DNA from: Lepeophtheirus salmonis
Taxonomy: Eukaryota > Arthropoda > Copepoda > Siphonostomatoida > Caligidae
DNA: 64,000 bases
NCBI RefSeq assembly: GCF_016086655.4
Contig: NC_052139.2
Span: forward strand, 26,168,002 to 26,232,001
Direction of reading: 5' to 3'
Shown here: positions 1-13,440 of the stretch, piece by piece
Layout of the letters: every line of letters starts with the position of its first letter
Position numbering within the stretch: the stretch's first letter is position 1
The notes under the pieces: model-generated
What the model was told of the DNA's origin: nothing
Databases searched by the model: none
The model's input: the letters and a program-made list of their open reading frames with translations, nothing else
Made by a program: the position numbers and the translations under genes

Positions 1-1260
1 CCAAAAGTCTGTCTTAAGGACTGGTCCAAATGACTGATAAGATTAGGCCTAAGACTGCAATGGAACGAATAAAGAAGGACCGATACAATATCTGCTATTT
101 TTAAAAAAGGCTCATCCTTGGTTTATTTTTATATACTTTTGTCCCATGTCCTTTGTGAAGTCCCGCCGGCGAACAGTTTGGTTGCTCTTGACGATGAAGA
201 CCGTGTCTACCAAGCTGTTATGATGGCAATTCTGAGCGAATCAAAATTAGAATTAGAGGTTATTTAGTAAGACACAACAAACTGCAAAGTCCAGGGGGTG
301 AAGTAAGGGCTGGAGGCCAGACACATGTAGGCAGGTCAGAAGTCAGCCATATTGTTGATGTAGAAGTTGTTGTAGTTTTTCATGGATATATGGGACTGTA
401 ATGCACTTCTTGATATTATAAGTAGTCTGGATGCAAATGCCAACATTCTCTGCAGCCTTTTCGGCACTGATCGCAAATCCTTTGCCTTTTTTGTTGCAGC
501 TCCAACATTTTGCACAATGAAGCATGGGATAAAAATAAAAGTTGTTTATTTTTATTTCAGCTGTCGTTTTGTTGTGTAATGAACCCTCATATTTAAAAAT
601 AACAGGGATAGACACGGTATTACATGTAACTGCAAGTTTTGAGTACCCACTCTGAATTAACAACCAAGTGAATGGCTCCCATCTCCGAATGATTGAGCCA
701 AAAGTGACAGAATCCTCTCCTGTCTACCCTACTTACTTATTTTATGGATATTTTGTGTTTTTTGAGAATAAATAAAACAAATAACTTCACTTTGACTCCC
801 ACGCAAAATGTAAATCTGATGAAAAATGGAAATGAAGATGTCACACAAAATAAATTAATAGTGTTAAGTTTTGGTATATAAATTTTAGACTGGTCTGAGA
901 TTGTTATGATTTTTAGTGGACCGAACAAGCTAATTCGGTTTTTTATAAGAAGTTTAGTCTGGATCGTTCTCATTTAAAATTTGGTCTGAACGGATTCTAC
1001 TGTTGATTATTTCTATTATGTTTAAAAATTGTGAATATTGACCTACAATTACGTCATATGAAGTCATACGATACATAAATGAGATTGGTGGAGAAAATCC
1101 ATAGATTGAGACTGGGAACCAAGGGTCCACAATTTAAACGCGATTAAATTTCATTCTACAGTCTGTGATTGCGCCTTGGATCAAAATAATCGTACGAATC
1201 GGTCACTTAAGACCAGACAAAAGACAAACTCGGTCTTGGACTAAGTCTCAACCCTAATTG
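1..1260. repeat. gactgg / ggtctagacc-type repeat DNA, no gene
   Basis: GGACTGGTCCAAATGACTG at the window start and GACTGGGAACCAAGGGTCCA with CTCGGTCTTGGACTAAGTCT near 1108-1250 are repeat blocks. A similar AGACCGATTTTACAG/GACCAAGTCTC pair is at 11150-11480. A 106-codon minus-strand open frame (343-663) contains a helix-turn-helix-like KAAENVGICIQTTYNIKK but has no other support. Confidence 0.35.
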
Positions 1261-1614
1261 TAGGGACGTACATACAAAGAAAACATTTTTAATCCTTGAG
1301 AGGAAGAATATAATGAGGCAAGATCCTTATCAACATCCATGATACTGCAGATGATATCTTTTTCAAAAATGGATGAAATGAGTGTTTTCTGATTTACTAA
1401 TAAATGGTTATAGAATACGAAATGAGAGGAAGAAAGGATGAAACCATGATCGGGGTACAAAAACAAAACGAGGGGATATTAATAATAGTACCTATCAGAT
1501 CCAACAAATATGTATGTACATATTTGTCATCCATGATGTTTAATTGACGTCAAGGAAGAATCAAATTGTCTTTTGGAATGCGTTCTTTCTTTGATGTGGT
1601 GGTTGACATTTTAT

Positions 1615-1952
1615 TCTGGAATAGAATAACTAAGTTTAGAGATTAGGAAATAAAAAAATGGTTATTCGTATGATTACTCAAAAATGAGTGTGCCTGGTGA
1701 TTTTGCCTTAAAATATTTAGCCTCAAGTCATGTTATATTTCAATAAATAAGATGTATAGGTTAAAATTGATGTAAATTGGAACTTTAATCAAAAATAAAC
1801 AATAACGACGTATTTATTTATATATTAAGGCGAAATCCCCTGAGGCAAAATAGTTTATGACAAAATTAACAAACACCCTCAATTTGGAATAATCTTACTA
1901 ATAACATTTTTCCCTTTTCTAATCTCTATATTTAGTTATTCTATTACAAAAA
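1615..1952. repeat. Inverted-repeat element (MITE-like)
   Basis: GGAATAGAATAACTAAGTTT and AGAGATTAGGAAA near 1618-1652 face the inverse sequence TCTAATCTCTATATTTAG, TTATTCTATTAC at 1918-1949. About 33 bases match with few differences. TAATCTCTAT-like ends recur near 8140. Confidence 0.5.
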
Positions 1953-4900
1953 CGTCAACTCTATTAACCTAACGCCCCAAAATGAGATAAACGTATCTAC
2001 TTTTTGACGATCTTGAACACTAGAATCGCAGCTATAAGAATTTTATTTTTGAAAGCTGTTGTCATTATTGTTTAATTTCAGAAGAGAGTGTTAAACTTAA
2101 GTGTGCAAAAAAGCTTTAAGCCAAGTAGTGAGGCAAAAACCCTCGCGATCAATATCTGAAAAATGTCTTGGCGGCAGACACATTTTTAACCGCTAAAGGA
2201 ACTCTTTAGTTATTATTAGAACAGCACGTCGTTACCTTTATTGTATCACACAGCCTTACCTCCAAAGGATAACTTTCTACAATTAAAAAAGCATTAGTAG
2301 AAGGCAAATATTTTAATTATATTTAAATTAATATAGGATTATATTTATTTTAAAAAGAATTTTAATACAATTTACACCCAAAATAGGCGATAATGAATAC
2401 TTCAGAAAGAGAAGTTAACACAACAACGAACTATTAAAGAATGGGAGAAAAAACATACGCTAAAACCGTTTTTCTTTTTCTAATTTCATATGAATTTTCA
2501 GTATATTTTAAGATTGGAATAAAATATAAAAATGAAGTAACTCTCGCAAGGGTTTTTTATGTAGCATACAAGGAGTATTTGTTTTGTTTGTGAGCACTCT
2601 ATAGTCTAAAGTACTATTATTAATTTTTTCCCTCCAAAGTATCATTGATATTAGAAGACATATGATTTGAAAGAAGTTTTAAGTAATTAAGTGGGATTGT
2701 GGCCGTGAAAAGGAAGAGCAAATCTCAGGATTTCTGAGGGTGTTATCTCCTATATATTAGTCAAAACAAAATTTGTCTTTTAGCCGACGCCTAATTTATC
2801 CGAACAATATTTAGTTCTATTGCTAGTTGATTTATTAGATAGTCCCTGGACGCTCCAGACAGGATGTACTAGGAGGGTGGTTTGTCATCCTATCTGATAT
2901 ATGCGTAGAGAAAGTATAGCAAATTATTGCGTGAAACTCTTTGAGCAAATAACTCATAATTGTTACATTAACTCATTTTTGTTCATGAATACATTACATT
3001 GTACATTAGGGTGGATTGTATTTCAACTTTTTTCGAATTTTCATCACAACTGGTTTGGAAAAGTTGTGATTTGTAATGAAAATAACATATCAAAACTTTT
3101 TATTGCTCTTTGATGTCATCTTTAGGTTGTTCATCCAGTTCAAAGATTGAAAGGATACATTTAAGTTAATTATTTCGTCAATAAAGATTAGATTACAGCA
3201 AGAGTCCTTATTTTACATAAATTAATTATGATAGACATTATTCTGACCTATAAACAATATCAATAAGGTTTTTATTCTGAAGCTACCCTATTAAACAAAA
3301 AGTGAGAATATCATCAAATAATTTTGATCTTTCCTTTCTGAAAATGTATGAAAAGTGTGCGCACTATACGGGGATCATCCATTTTCTTAACTCCTTTTGT
3401 CCTATAGAAAAATTTTAGAAGAAAACTTTTTTTAACACTTTTTATAGGTTAAAAAAATGTAAATCCTAATTATTTTGTACAAAATCCTCGAAAACGTCGT
3501 CTTAGTATCTATATTTGTTAAGTAAAGAGTTTTTGCCTTTTTTCATAATTTGATCGAGAAATGTAACCTAAAGATGAGATTGAGGATGCATTGGTAATTC
3601 TCATACCATAAGACAACTTTTCCACAGGTACCGTAATCGAAATTCGAAAAAGGTGAAAAACAAACCGTCTTTGTGTACATATTTTATTCAAATAAAAGGA
3701 TAAAAAGTGATTATTAGGAAGCCTTAGTTTCCATAATGAAGAAAAAATCTATTTAGGATCAACGTCTTCATAAATCCCTGGAATAAACACCCTCTGATAA
3801 ATTTTTTAGGGGTGTGTGGAATATGATCACAATAGTATTAATAATGGCTATTTATCACACAGACATTCATACAATACTACATAATGCGATCAGTTAACGA
3901 ACCATATTTGAATATTTAGAAAGAGATACTTAAAGGGTGATGTGACTATGAAATGAAGGTCAAAGCATTGCTTCTATGAATTATGTTTCTAAAAATAATT
4001 TTAATATTAATGGATATCAATTTTGTTATTTAAAATCTTATTTCATTACAATCTCAACATTTTGAATTTTAAACATCAACAAGATATAATTTATTAATGA
4101 ACAATAGAATTTCAACCTGTGTATGAGCTCTCTTAATCATTTATGTAGCCACCCTTAGTAGTAATGAGGGCCTCCTGGTGGTGGCGAAAGACCTTACACC
4201 CACAAATACGTACAACCTTCAATTTCTTATTCCTTCAGACTGTCATTACTAGAAATAATTAACAAAAGAATAATAAAGTCGAGTGATGTCATCAAGGACC
4301 AAAATTTATAAGTTTTAGGACTGATATGCAGGACTGAACTGGACCAAGACGAAATTGAAGTCGTTTAAGACTACGACAGGGACACCATGCAGTTCCAAAA
4401 CAACCACCATCATTTCACAAATAATTTAGGACACCTTCAAATAATTCAAAATAAACTACGGGCCATGGGTTGATTAACGCTACGGCAAAAATACCAAGCA
4501 GGTTAAAAACCAAATCAAAACTTCAAAAAAAAATATTTAGATACTTCAAAATAAACCCCGAACTCAAGGTTTTTAACCTGTCTTGTGTCTTTTATCAACC
4601 CATGGGCTCAAGATATATTTAGGAGGTTCTGAACATGGTATATATGTTCTTTGAAGCCACATCGGTGTTGTTTTTAACCTACATGGTTTACTTGTCGTAG
4701 TCTTAAATGACCCATGGGCTTGAGGTTCATTTTGTAGTATTCTAAGGGGGTTTCATTGCTTTTTGAATTTACAATTGTGGTTTTCTACATGCTTGGTGGC
4801 TCTACCATTCCACAAAACCTGTGTTTTGGGCCGAGATATTCTGATTTTGTTAGTAAATGACTGGAAAGTTTCCCAATCACAATTTTTCACATGAGATATT

Positions 4901-5584
4901 TTCTCCAGTGCAATTTTCCCCAATGAAAATTATATTAATGTCAATTTTCCTAAAACCATAATTTACCTACAAAAAGAGAACTTAATGAAGGGATTTTTTA
5001 AAACGAATTTTCCGTCGAAAAATATAATAAAATAATCATCAAAAACTGTTGTATAGCATCACTAGAGTCCAAATTTTCTCTATTTATTTTAAAATTTCAT
5101 ATTTTTATTTTTAACTATGAAAATCTCGGGGCAGGAGCATTTTAAAAATTTAATGACAAATAATTATGCAACACTTGGTATTATTTGAAAACGTTGTTGA
5201 TTCAAATATTGATAATAGCCAGTAGCCATATTGCATTATATTAGTCATAGTGATGAAGAAACTGATAGGGCGCCATTATTATTAAAAGCATACAATTAGA
5301 TAAATTACACCTACATAATATCGAAGGAAATTATTATTCATTACAACTTACTTGGAGGTTTGACAAAAGAACGGATTTATTCAAAGTATTATGAACTTTA
5401 GCAGTCATTTAACCGAAAGATGTGGTAAAAAATCTAGATTGAGTGTGAGGTATGGGACTCGTCAACACCAAAGTAAGCTAGAACGATACTTATCAAAATT
5501 GAATGTGGTTTGCATTTGTATTCTTGGACGAATCTATCTACAAATTATTCTAATTAACCCTTTGAGTGCGTCGCAAATTGTTGC
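1953..5584. other. AT-rich noncoding stretch
   Basis: No convincing gene on either strand. It includes a decayed repeat copy (2370-2500) and gactgg-type pieces (4240-4400). Long A/T runs dominate. Confidence 0.4.
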
Positions 5585-5695
5585 AGAAGTTAGTCTTGTG
5601 TCAATCCTTATTGATTTGATCCAGTCTTGGGACTGGTCCTTTCAGTACTTGGAGCCACTTCTTAATACCGTCAGTCCTTCAGACCGTCAGTACTA

Positions 5696-6500
5696 CCAGG
5701 TGGTCCATTGAAATGTGAACACTTATCATTCAATAATTAGTGATGGTTGAGTGATTCAAATTAAATATATATTCCGATTTATTCAAACATACACACTTAG
5801 TTACAAAACAAAACAAACTTGAGCTCTCTAGCCTACGTACAAGTCGAGAAAATGACATTTGAAAGTGATGTACAAATTCCCATTCATGCACTCCAAGCAG
5901 GACCGTCGTTGATGCCGTCAGCAAGTACGAAACGTTGGAACAGACGAAATGTTCTATCAAAAAGGTCAAACTCGATGCGGATGAACTTAAAAAAAAAGCC
6001 CGCGCCAATCCCCTCAAGTCCATGCAAGAGATATTGGGTTTCCACACCCGACTCTCCGGAGAACTATTCAAAAAGTGGGTGGAAAGAGCCTTGTGAGGTC
6101 GTAGAGGCCCCATAAGATACCTTCAATGAAAAAAAAACACATTCCCTCCGTTGCAAACCTCTTTTGAGTTCTTTTTTGCAATTTCTGGTCCGCTACAGCT
6201 CTGATTCAAACCCCCTCGACTACATTTTCTTGGTGGATTTCGAGGAGAAGATACGTAGTGTTCGTCATCAGACACAGAGGCCGCAAAATTACTATGAGTC
6301 AGCACTGGGACACCATAAGAGATTACTACATCTACAGCGGGATGCAAGACTTTCATTGCCGCCTGGAAGCAACCATTTCCTGCAAAGGGCGACTTCATTA
6401 ATGAATAAGAGAGCCCAGACTCACATCTATTATAGTACTCATTTTGTTGAAATTTTATTGCTAATTAATCAATTATATATTGTTGAATTTTAAAATTAAA
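5696..6500 (+). mobile_element. Internally deleted mariner-family copy 1
   Basis: The left terminus reads CCAGGTGGTCCATTGAAA after a TA. The body encodes fragments of the helix-turn-helix region (KARANPLKSM, then a damaged second helix) and then jumps directly to the C-terminal NPLDYIF segment and the tail around 6340-6400. The FTVD and QDGAPSH catalytic region is missing. The right end is poorly preserved, so the end coordinate is approximate. Confidence 0.65.
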
Positions 6501-6572
6501 TATATTCATAAGGAATAAGGAAAAATTTTATTCATATTTTGATTAAAAAATTAAAAGGAACATCAATTATAA

Positions 6573-6940
6573 TTATTCAAATAATAAATGAAGTAACAAG
6601 TTTTGAGTGTTTTTTCGCTTTATTTCGACAAATAAAATTAAGATATTTAGGATTATCTCGTTTAGATGGTTCCAAACGGGTGTCTGGCTAATTTTCAGTT
6701 CCTGGACAATCAAATAAGTGTTCTCGACGGTTTCCATTATTTTATCGACATTTTCGACGTCCATATTACCAGAACGGAATTGTTGGAGCCACTGCTTTGC
6801 TATTGCGTTCATACTGTATTTGATCAGTAAACAGCACAACTTTGTTAGGGGGACGGCTCCGCCTTTTAACCTTGGTCGTAGTTATCCTGAAGAATGCATC
6901 GAATTTTCTCTTTTTTACTTCCATATTGGAACGCTGTAAT
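6573..6940 (-). pseudogene. Mariner (SETMAR-like) N-terminal relic
   Basis: The minus strand encodes QWLQQFRSGNMDVENVDKI followed by a helix with QTPVWNHLNEI. These match the W-F-x-R-F-R-S-G-N and V-x-N-H-L segments of mariner DNA-binding domains. Upstream bases carry a frameshifted start region. It belongs to a different mariner lineage from the CCxGGTGGTCC family. Confidence 0.55.
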
Positions 6941-6957
6941 ACACAAACACAAAACTA

Positions 6958-7125
6958 TAAATGAACTTTTTTAAAGTGTAAGCTTAACATTTAAGCATAC
7001 TTTAATCTTTTTTTCATGCAATGTATTAATAGTGACATATAACTCACACAAGACAACATCAAGGGAAAACGCTCAGGGCTTTTTACTTAACCTAATATTA
7101 ATGCGAAATATCCTTTCTCGGTAAA
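6958..7125 (+). repeat. Dispersed repeat, also at 28425-28600
   Basis: ATGAACTTTTTTAAAGTGTA, CTTAACATTTAAGCATACTT and TTTTTACTTAACCTAATATT are shared with intron 1 of the matrix protein gene. The two copies are in the same orientation. Confidence 0.5.
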
Positions 7126-7954
7126 ATAACTTTAAGGCAAAAGTACTTTGCGACAGAAAACACTATGAAGATTGCCAACAATAACAAAAATTACACGGCA
7201 AAAGATGCTTAAGATCTACAATCCTAATTAATACAAGTTTGTTTGGGTGTTTTTTTACTACACCTCCAAATATGATAAATACAATTTATTAATTTTTTAA
7301 ACAACATATAGAATTAGAAATGTCTAAATGAGAGGAAAATATTGGGTGAATGAAAGAGGAATCAAACAAATAAAGAGTCGATGCACAAAATGTGTGCATA
7401 CTCTACTCCAAAAAAGAAGACTATGGCACATATAATGCAGGCTCATAATCACCTTGTTGAAAATGAGATCGAATTCATGGTTACTGTTTTAATACGGGAT
7501 GATATTGCTCCAAAAGGTGTGGGCAGTCATTTTCAATAGAGTATTCAGTAAATAATTGATATAGACTATAGATTGAATGTATGTAAGTATTAGGGTTGAG
7601 ACTCGGTTCAAGCTCTATTTTTTTCCGGGTTGGATTGAAGTGATTTTTTATAAACACATTCCGACGGTTGTTACATCGCACCAAAAAAAATATCTCAGAG
7701 CGAACACCGATTTTATTTTTGATGTTCTGTTAAGAAGAAGTCAAATGAAGTTGACCTGATTAAGTATATGTAAACATGTTAGAATTAATATTAGATGGTT
7801 TTTTGTAAAGGTGCAAAGAGAAGGTGAGAGCGAGACATATTGTACACCTGAATAAAGTCCCTTGTTAATATCAGCTGTTTGTTTTACCTTTTCAGGAGTA
7901 GAAATTAAATTATTGCTATAAAGAGGAAAACCTTTCACATTTAAAATATCATTA

Positions 7955-8165
7955 ATGTAGGGAAAATATTATTATTATATATAAATATATTTTATCATGC
8001 TTTATTATACATTTTTAAATCAATTTACTGCAGAGATAGGCGAGAATTCTTCTTTCCGAGGGAGATGTGAACACACACACGACTGATTAAATAATGAATA
8101 AAAAAGAAGGTCAAGCGCACGCATTAACCGTTTTTCATTTTCTAATCCCTATACTTAGTTTAATC
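7955..8165 (+). repeat. Dispersed repeat, inverse of 27508-27735
   Basis: Blocks GAGAATTCTTCTTTCCGAGG, GACTGATTAAATAATGAATA and CGCATTAACCGTTTTTC occur here and, reversed, in intron 1 of the matrix protein gene. A more decayed copy lies at 2370-2500. Confidence 0.5.
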
Positions 8166-8264
8166 TTTATACATATCCCCTCATTATATATTTAATTTAC
8201 TCCATCTGACTAAGGAGTGTTCTTTGAAGTCCATATACACATCAATTATGCAAATCTAGTGTAG

Positions 8265-8735
8265 AATGGGCACGCTACAAAAGAAACCAAAAATCCACAT
8301 GGTAACCCTGACAATTTGAAGAATGTTTTGGAGCCGAGAAAGAATAATGCGCATGACGTTTCAATAGATAAGCTACACTCATCTCTGACAAAAGAGCAAG
8401 GAGAAAAGAATATAAACAAGGAGATAAACTTGAATTACTCCGATGTCGATCTCAATTCTCCTCCTATTCTAATGAAGACTTACAATTTTAACTCCCCAAC
8501 AAATCCTCAGTGTTACATTCCTTCTTTTATGAGCACACAAGAATGTTCAACTAGGTTTTGAATATAATTAAATTATTTAGAAAAAGGTGTTTACTTCTGA
8601 GGAATTAAATTATAACGACAAAAACTAAGGAAAACAAAATTCCTTCTCTATATTACCAAGTACAAATTAATGGGCCAGCTAAAAAACACAGCGGATTTAC
8701 AGATTATACATCCTGTATACATATTTCCTTCCATA
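8265..8735 (-). repeat. AAATCCGGTGT MITE copy
   Basis: One of about nine related copies here. Shared blocks are GGTTACCATG near one end, TTGTTGRRGAGTTA, CATAAAAGA and GGCCCRTTAAT near the other. The ends resemble imperfect inverted repeats of the type AAATCCGGTGT. The 81-aa open frame at 8316-8561 is inside it and is not a gene. A direct comparison is the opposite-orientation copy at 16526-16975. Confidence 0.6.
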
Positions 8736-9534
8736 GGAGCGACCGAGTATCAAACCAACGAACATTGAGTTCAAGAGAAGAATGTCTCCTGAGTGCGTTG
8801 TTTATTGGGTTACGTCGCTCCGGCCAAAATCTAGCCGTTTTCAAATAGTGGATTGAATAATTCCCTCTCAATATATCACGTTGTTTCCTTTATTGTATCA
8901 CGCAACCTTTTCGCATACAAGAAAGTGAAAAAGGCTCAACATCAGTTGGTGGTTAGACAATTCTTTCCGACTATGGAATTAGTGTGAGTTGTTTCCAAGG
9001 CTTAAAAAGAGCAAATTCAAATTCACTGAATCAAATCTTAATAACACTGATTAGGAGAAAAGGGGAAACCTATCGACAGCTGAAAACAAAATACTAGGTA
9101 TATTTTTGTGTAAGCGTGATAAGACTCACAAAAGACCCTGTTTGTTTGTTTTTCGTTCCTAATCCTCCTAAAGACTTGTATGTATGTGATTTAATTGCAA
9201 TATGACTTAATTGTAGGTCGATCTTCACAATTTTAAACACATCAATCATATAATCGTGGATCGATTTTCTCAGACTCTATAAATAGACCGATATTTATTT
9301 ACACTCCTGATTTAGGAGTTGCACAAATAGGGTTTAATGCAAGACATTTAACTTCATATACGGAGTGTTATCTTGGTAATACAAAAATTTACCATGTATT
9401 TTGTCGTCAGCTGTCATGTTTCTGCTTCTTTTTTTCTTGTCTGTATTCTAAAAGTCGATTGAACGAATTAGAATAAAATCATTTTTTAACTGTGAACAAT
9501 TATTAACAAGTGTTGAATGATAGATTGTCTCTTT

Positions 9535-10080
9535 TGTTATGAAAAATGTTCACCGTTGATGCCACTGCGAGAACAGCCGCTGCATCACAACTGTCTATAT
9601 CTCAGCTTCAGTAAGAACTGTCCCAGAACTAAAAATCCAGGCGGAACTATGGTCTTGATTGTTGTGCAGTCCGCTCTCCCATTTTTGTAGAGAGAATAGA
9701 AAGACTTAACGCAGATGCTTAGGTCGAACTTCTGGGCAAGAAACTGCTGTTTTGGGCCAGATAAAATTTTGGAATAACTTTGTTTTCATTCAAAACGGGT
9801 CTCCGTCTCATCACACCACTAAGACCCAGGTATTCCTGCAATACAAATTTCTGGACTTTTAGGAACGTGTACCCGCCCTCTTCTTCATACTGAACCCCTG
9901 ATACTAATCTATATAGGCGCATCTGGAGGAGAGGGCGTGTGCTAATCGTCAAAGGAGTGTTCTGTCTGTAGATACTTCCATATAGAAGGAGTAGACTAAG
10001 GTCGAGTCTGACTACATAGTCAATGTCTTCAAGGGATTTAGGCCTCGTATTGAGGTAATTATTATTACAGATAATGATAT
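9535..10080 (+). pseudogene. Mariner-family transposase relic (catalytic core and C-terminus)
   Basis: Read across several frames, the plus strand preserves FTVD (the first catalytic Asp region), NRQNSRCITT, RTVPRTKNPGG, RLNADA, a QNGSPSHHTTKTQVFL segment where an active enzyme would have Q-x-D-x-A-P-S-H, and a C-terminal YIVNVFKGFRPRIE. Frameshifts and stops interrupt it, and the second catalytic Asp appears as Asn. It appears to be from the same family as the deleted copies at 5.7, 17.6 and 22.6 kb and the C-terminal relic at 24.7 kb. A minus-strand open frame over 9719-9952 is an antisense shadow. Confidence 0.72.
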
Positions 10081-10278
10081 ATATCTATAAAAAGAATCAT
10101 TTTGAAATGTTTACGAAGAGAATACTTTTGGAAATCTACAGTATCGTCTGATTGTTTTAATCTCCCATATTCCAACTATGGTGTACGTTCAACAATGAGT
10201 AATTTATGTCAACTCAAATATTGATGCTCCCTCCTTAGCACAGTAAACGATACTTTTTATACTACTCTTCAACTGGCC

Positions 10279-10990
10279 ATGGGTGGGTACGCTCCATTCA
10301 AAGGGGCCTTGATAGAAATTCCCACTTATCTTCTCTTTTTCTTGGATGATCTTCTTAATTATAAGGATAATCTTTTAGCTAAGATGACGCATAAAAAAAT
10401 TTCTAAAATGCAGAAGATTCGACATGGGCATACTTATGATTTTTCTAAGGAGGTTTATTTAAGTCAGCAGCTCGCTAAGATAAAAGTTGCATCAATAAGA
10501 AAAATGTGGTGTGAATCCTCACTACCACTGATTAAAAATGTTTTAAAGAGGAGCAACACACAATTAACTGAAAGACAAGCCTGTAATAGTTTTCAGAACC
10601 CATTGCTGACTCCTTCTGAAAAATGGTTTTCTTACATTGTGTGATTACTGGAACACTGGAAGTGGCAGTTTTTTAAGCAACGACAAACTTTGCTACTTTT
10701 GTAGGGATAAAGCAAGAAACAACATCTCACAGTCTATTTGAATGTAAAACACTGCAGCCAATATATGAAACATTGACAGAAGAACTAAAAGTGATTTTTG
10801 GAAGGCCAATAAAGCAATAGGATTATTTTTTGTTCCAGTATCAAAAAGTGACGTAAAACTGTATGCAGTAATCGTCAAATTACAGTATGGTGTGTATGCA
10901 ATTTAAGGCAAAGAAAATGGATATTGGTGCATGTATTTTGAAAATTGGAAGAAATTATTGAAAAATTTTAATGAACTAGGGTTTTTAATT
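10279..10990 (+). pseudogene. Non-LTR retrotransposon (LINE) C-terminal relic
   Basis: An open frame of 121 aa (10279-10644), then after a frameshift KLCYFCRDKARNNISHSLFE and CKTLQPIYETL. The C-x2-C...H-x4-C pattern is the zinc-binding tail found after the reverse transcriptase of many LINEs. No reverse transcriptase motif was seen upstream. The sequence ends near a T-rich tract at 11001-11012. The clade is not assigned. Confidence 0.45.
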
Positions 10991-11827
10991 ATTTTGTTTC
11001 TTTTTTTTTTTTATGTGTCGTTTTATTATTCTTGGAAAATTTGTATGGTCTTAATATTTTTCGATGTAGTTTGATACTTTTACTGTTTTTGTATTTTGAC
11101 TAATTGAGCACCAGATTAAATTCATACTGTTTATAAAAAAAAACAGTCTAGTTTGGTCTCAAAAAAACGGTCTAGACCGATTTTACAGATAAATTGTTTC
11201 TAACATGACATCATATGTTGTTTTTTTTTCAAATACAATGACGTTATACAAAGTTTAAACAGACATAGCTTGGATTAATTTTGATCCCCCCGTCTCATTA
11301 TGGATACAGTATTTGTTCAAGAACTTATCGTTTACTTTTGATATTTTTTCCAAAAAATGAACGGCAGTAGAAAAAAAAAAGGTTTCTCATAATATATGAG
11401 ACCGAATCAGTCGATAAAGTGAGACTGAATCAAAATCGGTCTGCAAAGTGAGACCGAAAACAATTGGTGCTGGACCAAGTCTCAAAAACAAGTGATCACG
11501 TTGATTTTTATATCTTTCGATATTTTCAGACAGAAATCCATCCCTAATAGCATATAAGTACGCATAGGAAATATTATCAGACAAGAGTTGTTTGTTTGTT
11601 GATTTTATTTTTAATAAATGCAAAATATATGATAAATTAGGAGTGAAATGAATTCAAACATTCAGAGACTCCATCCATTCAAATGGAAATGAAATAAGGA
11701 GATTTATATGACTCGCACATATATATACCGATAAATCAAATGATGTTATGAATCTATTCCAGGCATACTCTGTAGTAGTGATGGGTTTCAGTCTGAAAAT
11801 CATATACCGTTCCGAGAGTAAAGGCGA

Positions 11828-12222
11828 CCACGGGTGTGGGCTGGGGGATGAGCCCTCCCTGAAAATGAAGAAATTTTTGCTTTTAATGAAAAAAAATTAC
11901 TAATTCGATAAATATTATTTTTTCCAAAAATTTAATTTGTTGAAAATAGCAATATATTTTTTGAAATTATTTTACAAAAACTTTAATTTTTTGTGAATAG
12001 CCATGGATTTTTGAATTTTTTTTTCGAAAAATTTAATACATGAAATTTTAATATTTATAATTTTTTTTTTTGAATTTGTTTTTCATAAAATTTACTTTTC
12101 TCTGGATAGCTAAAAATTTCCAAAAAGTGTATACTTGAAATTAATTTTTTAAATTTTTTCAAAAAAATTAAATTTTTGATTTTTTTCTTCAATTTAAAAA
12201 AAATCATCTGGACGCCACTGGA
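11828..12222. repeat. T/A-rich element copy
   Basis: Same degenerate TTTTTGAAATTTTTTTCC units as at 62.1 kb. The right end reads CTGGACGCCACTGG, which is the inverse of the CAGGGGCGTCC start seen at 39240; the left end is decayed. Confidence 0.5.
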
Positions 12223-12944
12223 GAGCATTATGATTTTTAGGTAGAGGCGAATCTGGCTAGAAAATATCTGGGTTTGGGTAATTTGGGCTACAAAATACCG
12301 GCTTTTGGGCCTGCTTTGTAGGACAAAATATGCAAATCAATAAATTAAAGGTATTCCAATATATACTCATGAGAGCTAAATATATTTAAAACATCCAAAT
12401 GTAATAACTAATTGATGAAGTCAAATATAACACAGGGTCTGAAGGATTATTTTTATATTTATATACAAAAATTTCTTCATTTGGAGGGGGAAGGGGGGTA
12501 TCAAATCGAAAATGACGTCATAGATTAGTTGTAAAGGAAATATTTTACATTAGAAATAAATGGCAGGCCCCAAGAAGGTTCGGGCAAACTCATTTGGTAC
12601 AATGTTCTTTAACTAAACATTTTTATTTACATATCTCAATTATTGTTTTTTTTTGCCACAATAATCTGGATTATTTTGTACAATTGTAATCTACAATTTG
12701 ATACTCTAGAAAAAGGGCATGTTGCACCTGCCTTCTTCCCTATTACACATCAATACAAAAGCAAGCTAAAAAATTTATTCTTAAAAATAACTATGAATTA
12801 CTTTTGATTTCTTCGACGAATATTTCTCAATTTTTATTTAACCTTTGGATGGGTGCCAAAACTTGTACACTTATAGTAGCCAAGGGTAGCATAGTTAAGG
12901 AAGTAATTGTGGAGACCAATTACTCTGGACTGGCTCCAGGAGTA

Positions 12945-13440
12945 CCGCTACGACTGTGGGGCCAAGGATATTTGGCCTCGTAGCTCCCCCCGTCCTTCCA
13001 TCAACAGCAAAAGATTTTAAACCTATTACATTTCCAGAGGCAAAACACAGGGACGATATTATGATTTTTTAATGAACAAGGGTCTGGATATCAGCAATGT
13101 TGAGGTCTCAAATATGACATGGATTGACTGGAGAATGTTTGCAGAGTTGAGAAAGCCCCGGTGGAGACCAAGGTCCACAGAATTTGTTTTAGGAGAACCT
13201 CCTTCCTTGCCCCCTCGACCTGAATTCGATGAATTATTTTGTTAAGAGCAGCATTAAGTCAAAAGTATTCAGAGAAGGTCCTTGACTTGAAACGAAGAAG
13301 TTCCTGATCGATTCCAGCATCTTGGAATGCAAGAATTTAGATTGGGATCTAGTTTCGAGGGCCAAGTTACAGGACCCTAATCGAGGCCGTTAATGAGAGC
13401 ACTGGAAGCTATATTGGGAGACAAATATTCTCAATTCTCC
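12945..13440 (+). pseudogene. Unidentified coding-like relic
   Basis: GC content and codon texture rise above the surroundings. Fragments such as WLQEYRYDCGAKDIWPRS and, after a frameshift, YYDFLMNKGLDISNVEVSNM then TWIDWRMFAELRKPRWRPR and PPSLPPRPEFDELF are open until TAA near 13245. Coding texture continues in other frames to about 13440. It looks like a decayed processed gene copy or transposon protein. I could not identify the family. Confidence 0.3.

Noticed and set aside
343..663. 106-codon minus-strand frame with a helix-turn-helix-like stretch
   Set aside because: Only one short motif (EKAAENVGICIQTTYNIKK) looks protein-like. A similar SKKTIYNV is encoded near 38400 on the minus strand, so transposon debris is more likely than a gene. 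Not assignable.
8316..8561. 81-codon plus-strand open frame
   Set aside because: It lies wholly inside an AAATCCGGTGT MITE copy; equivalent stretches in other copies are not open.
9719..9952. Minus-strand 77-codon open frame
   Set aside because: It is antisense to the mariner transposase relic, which has clear family motifs on the plus strand.
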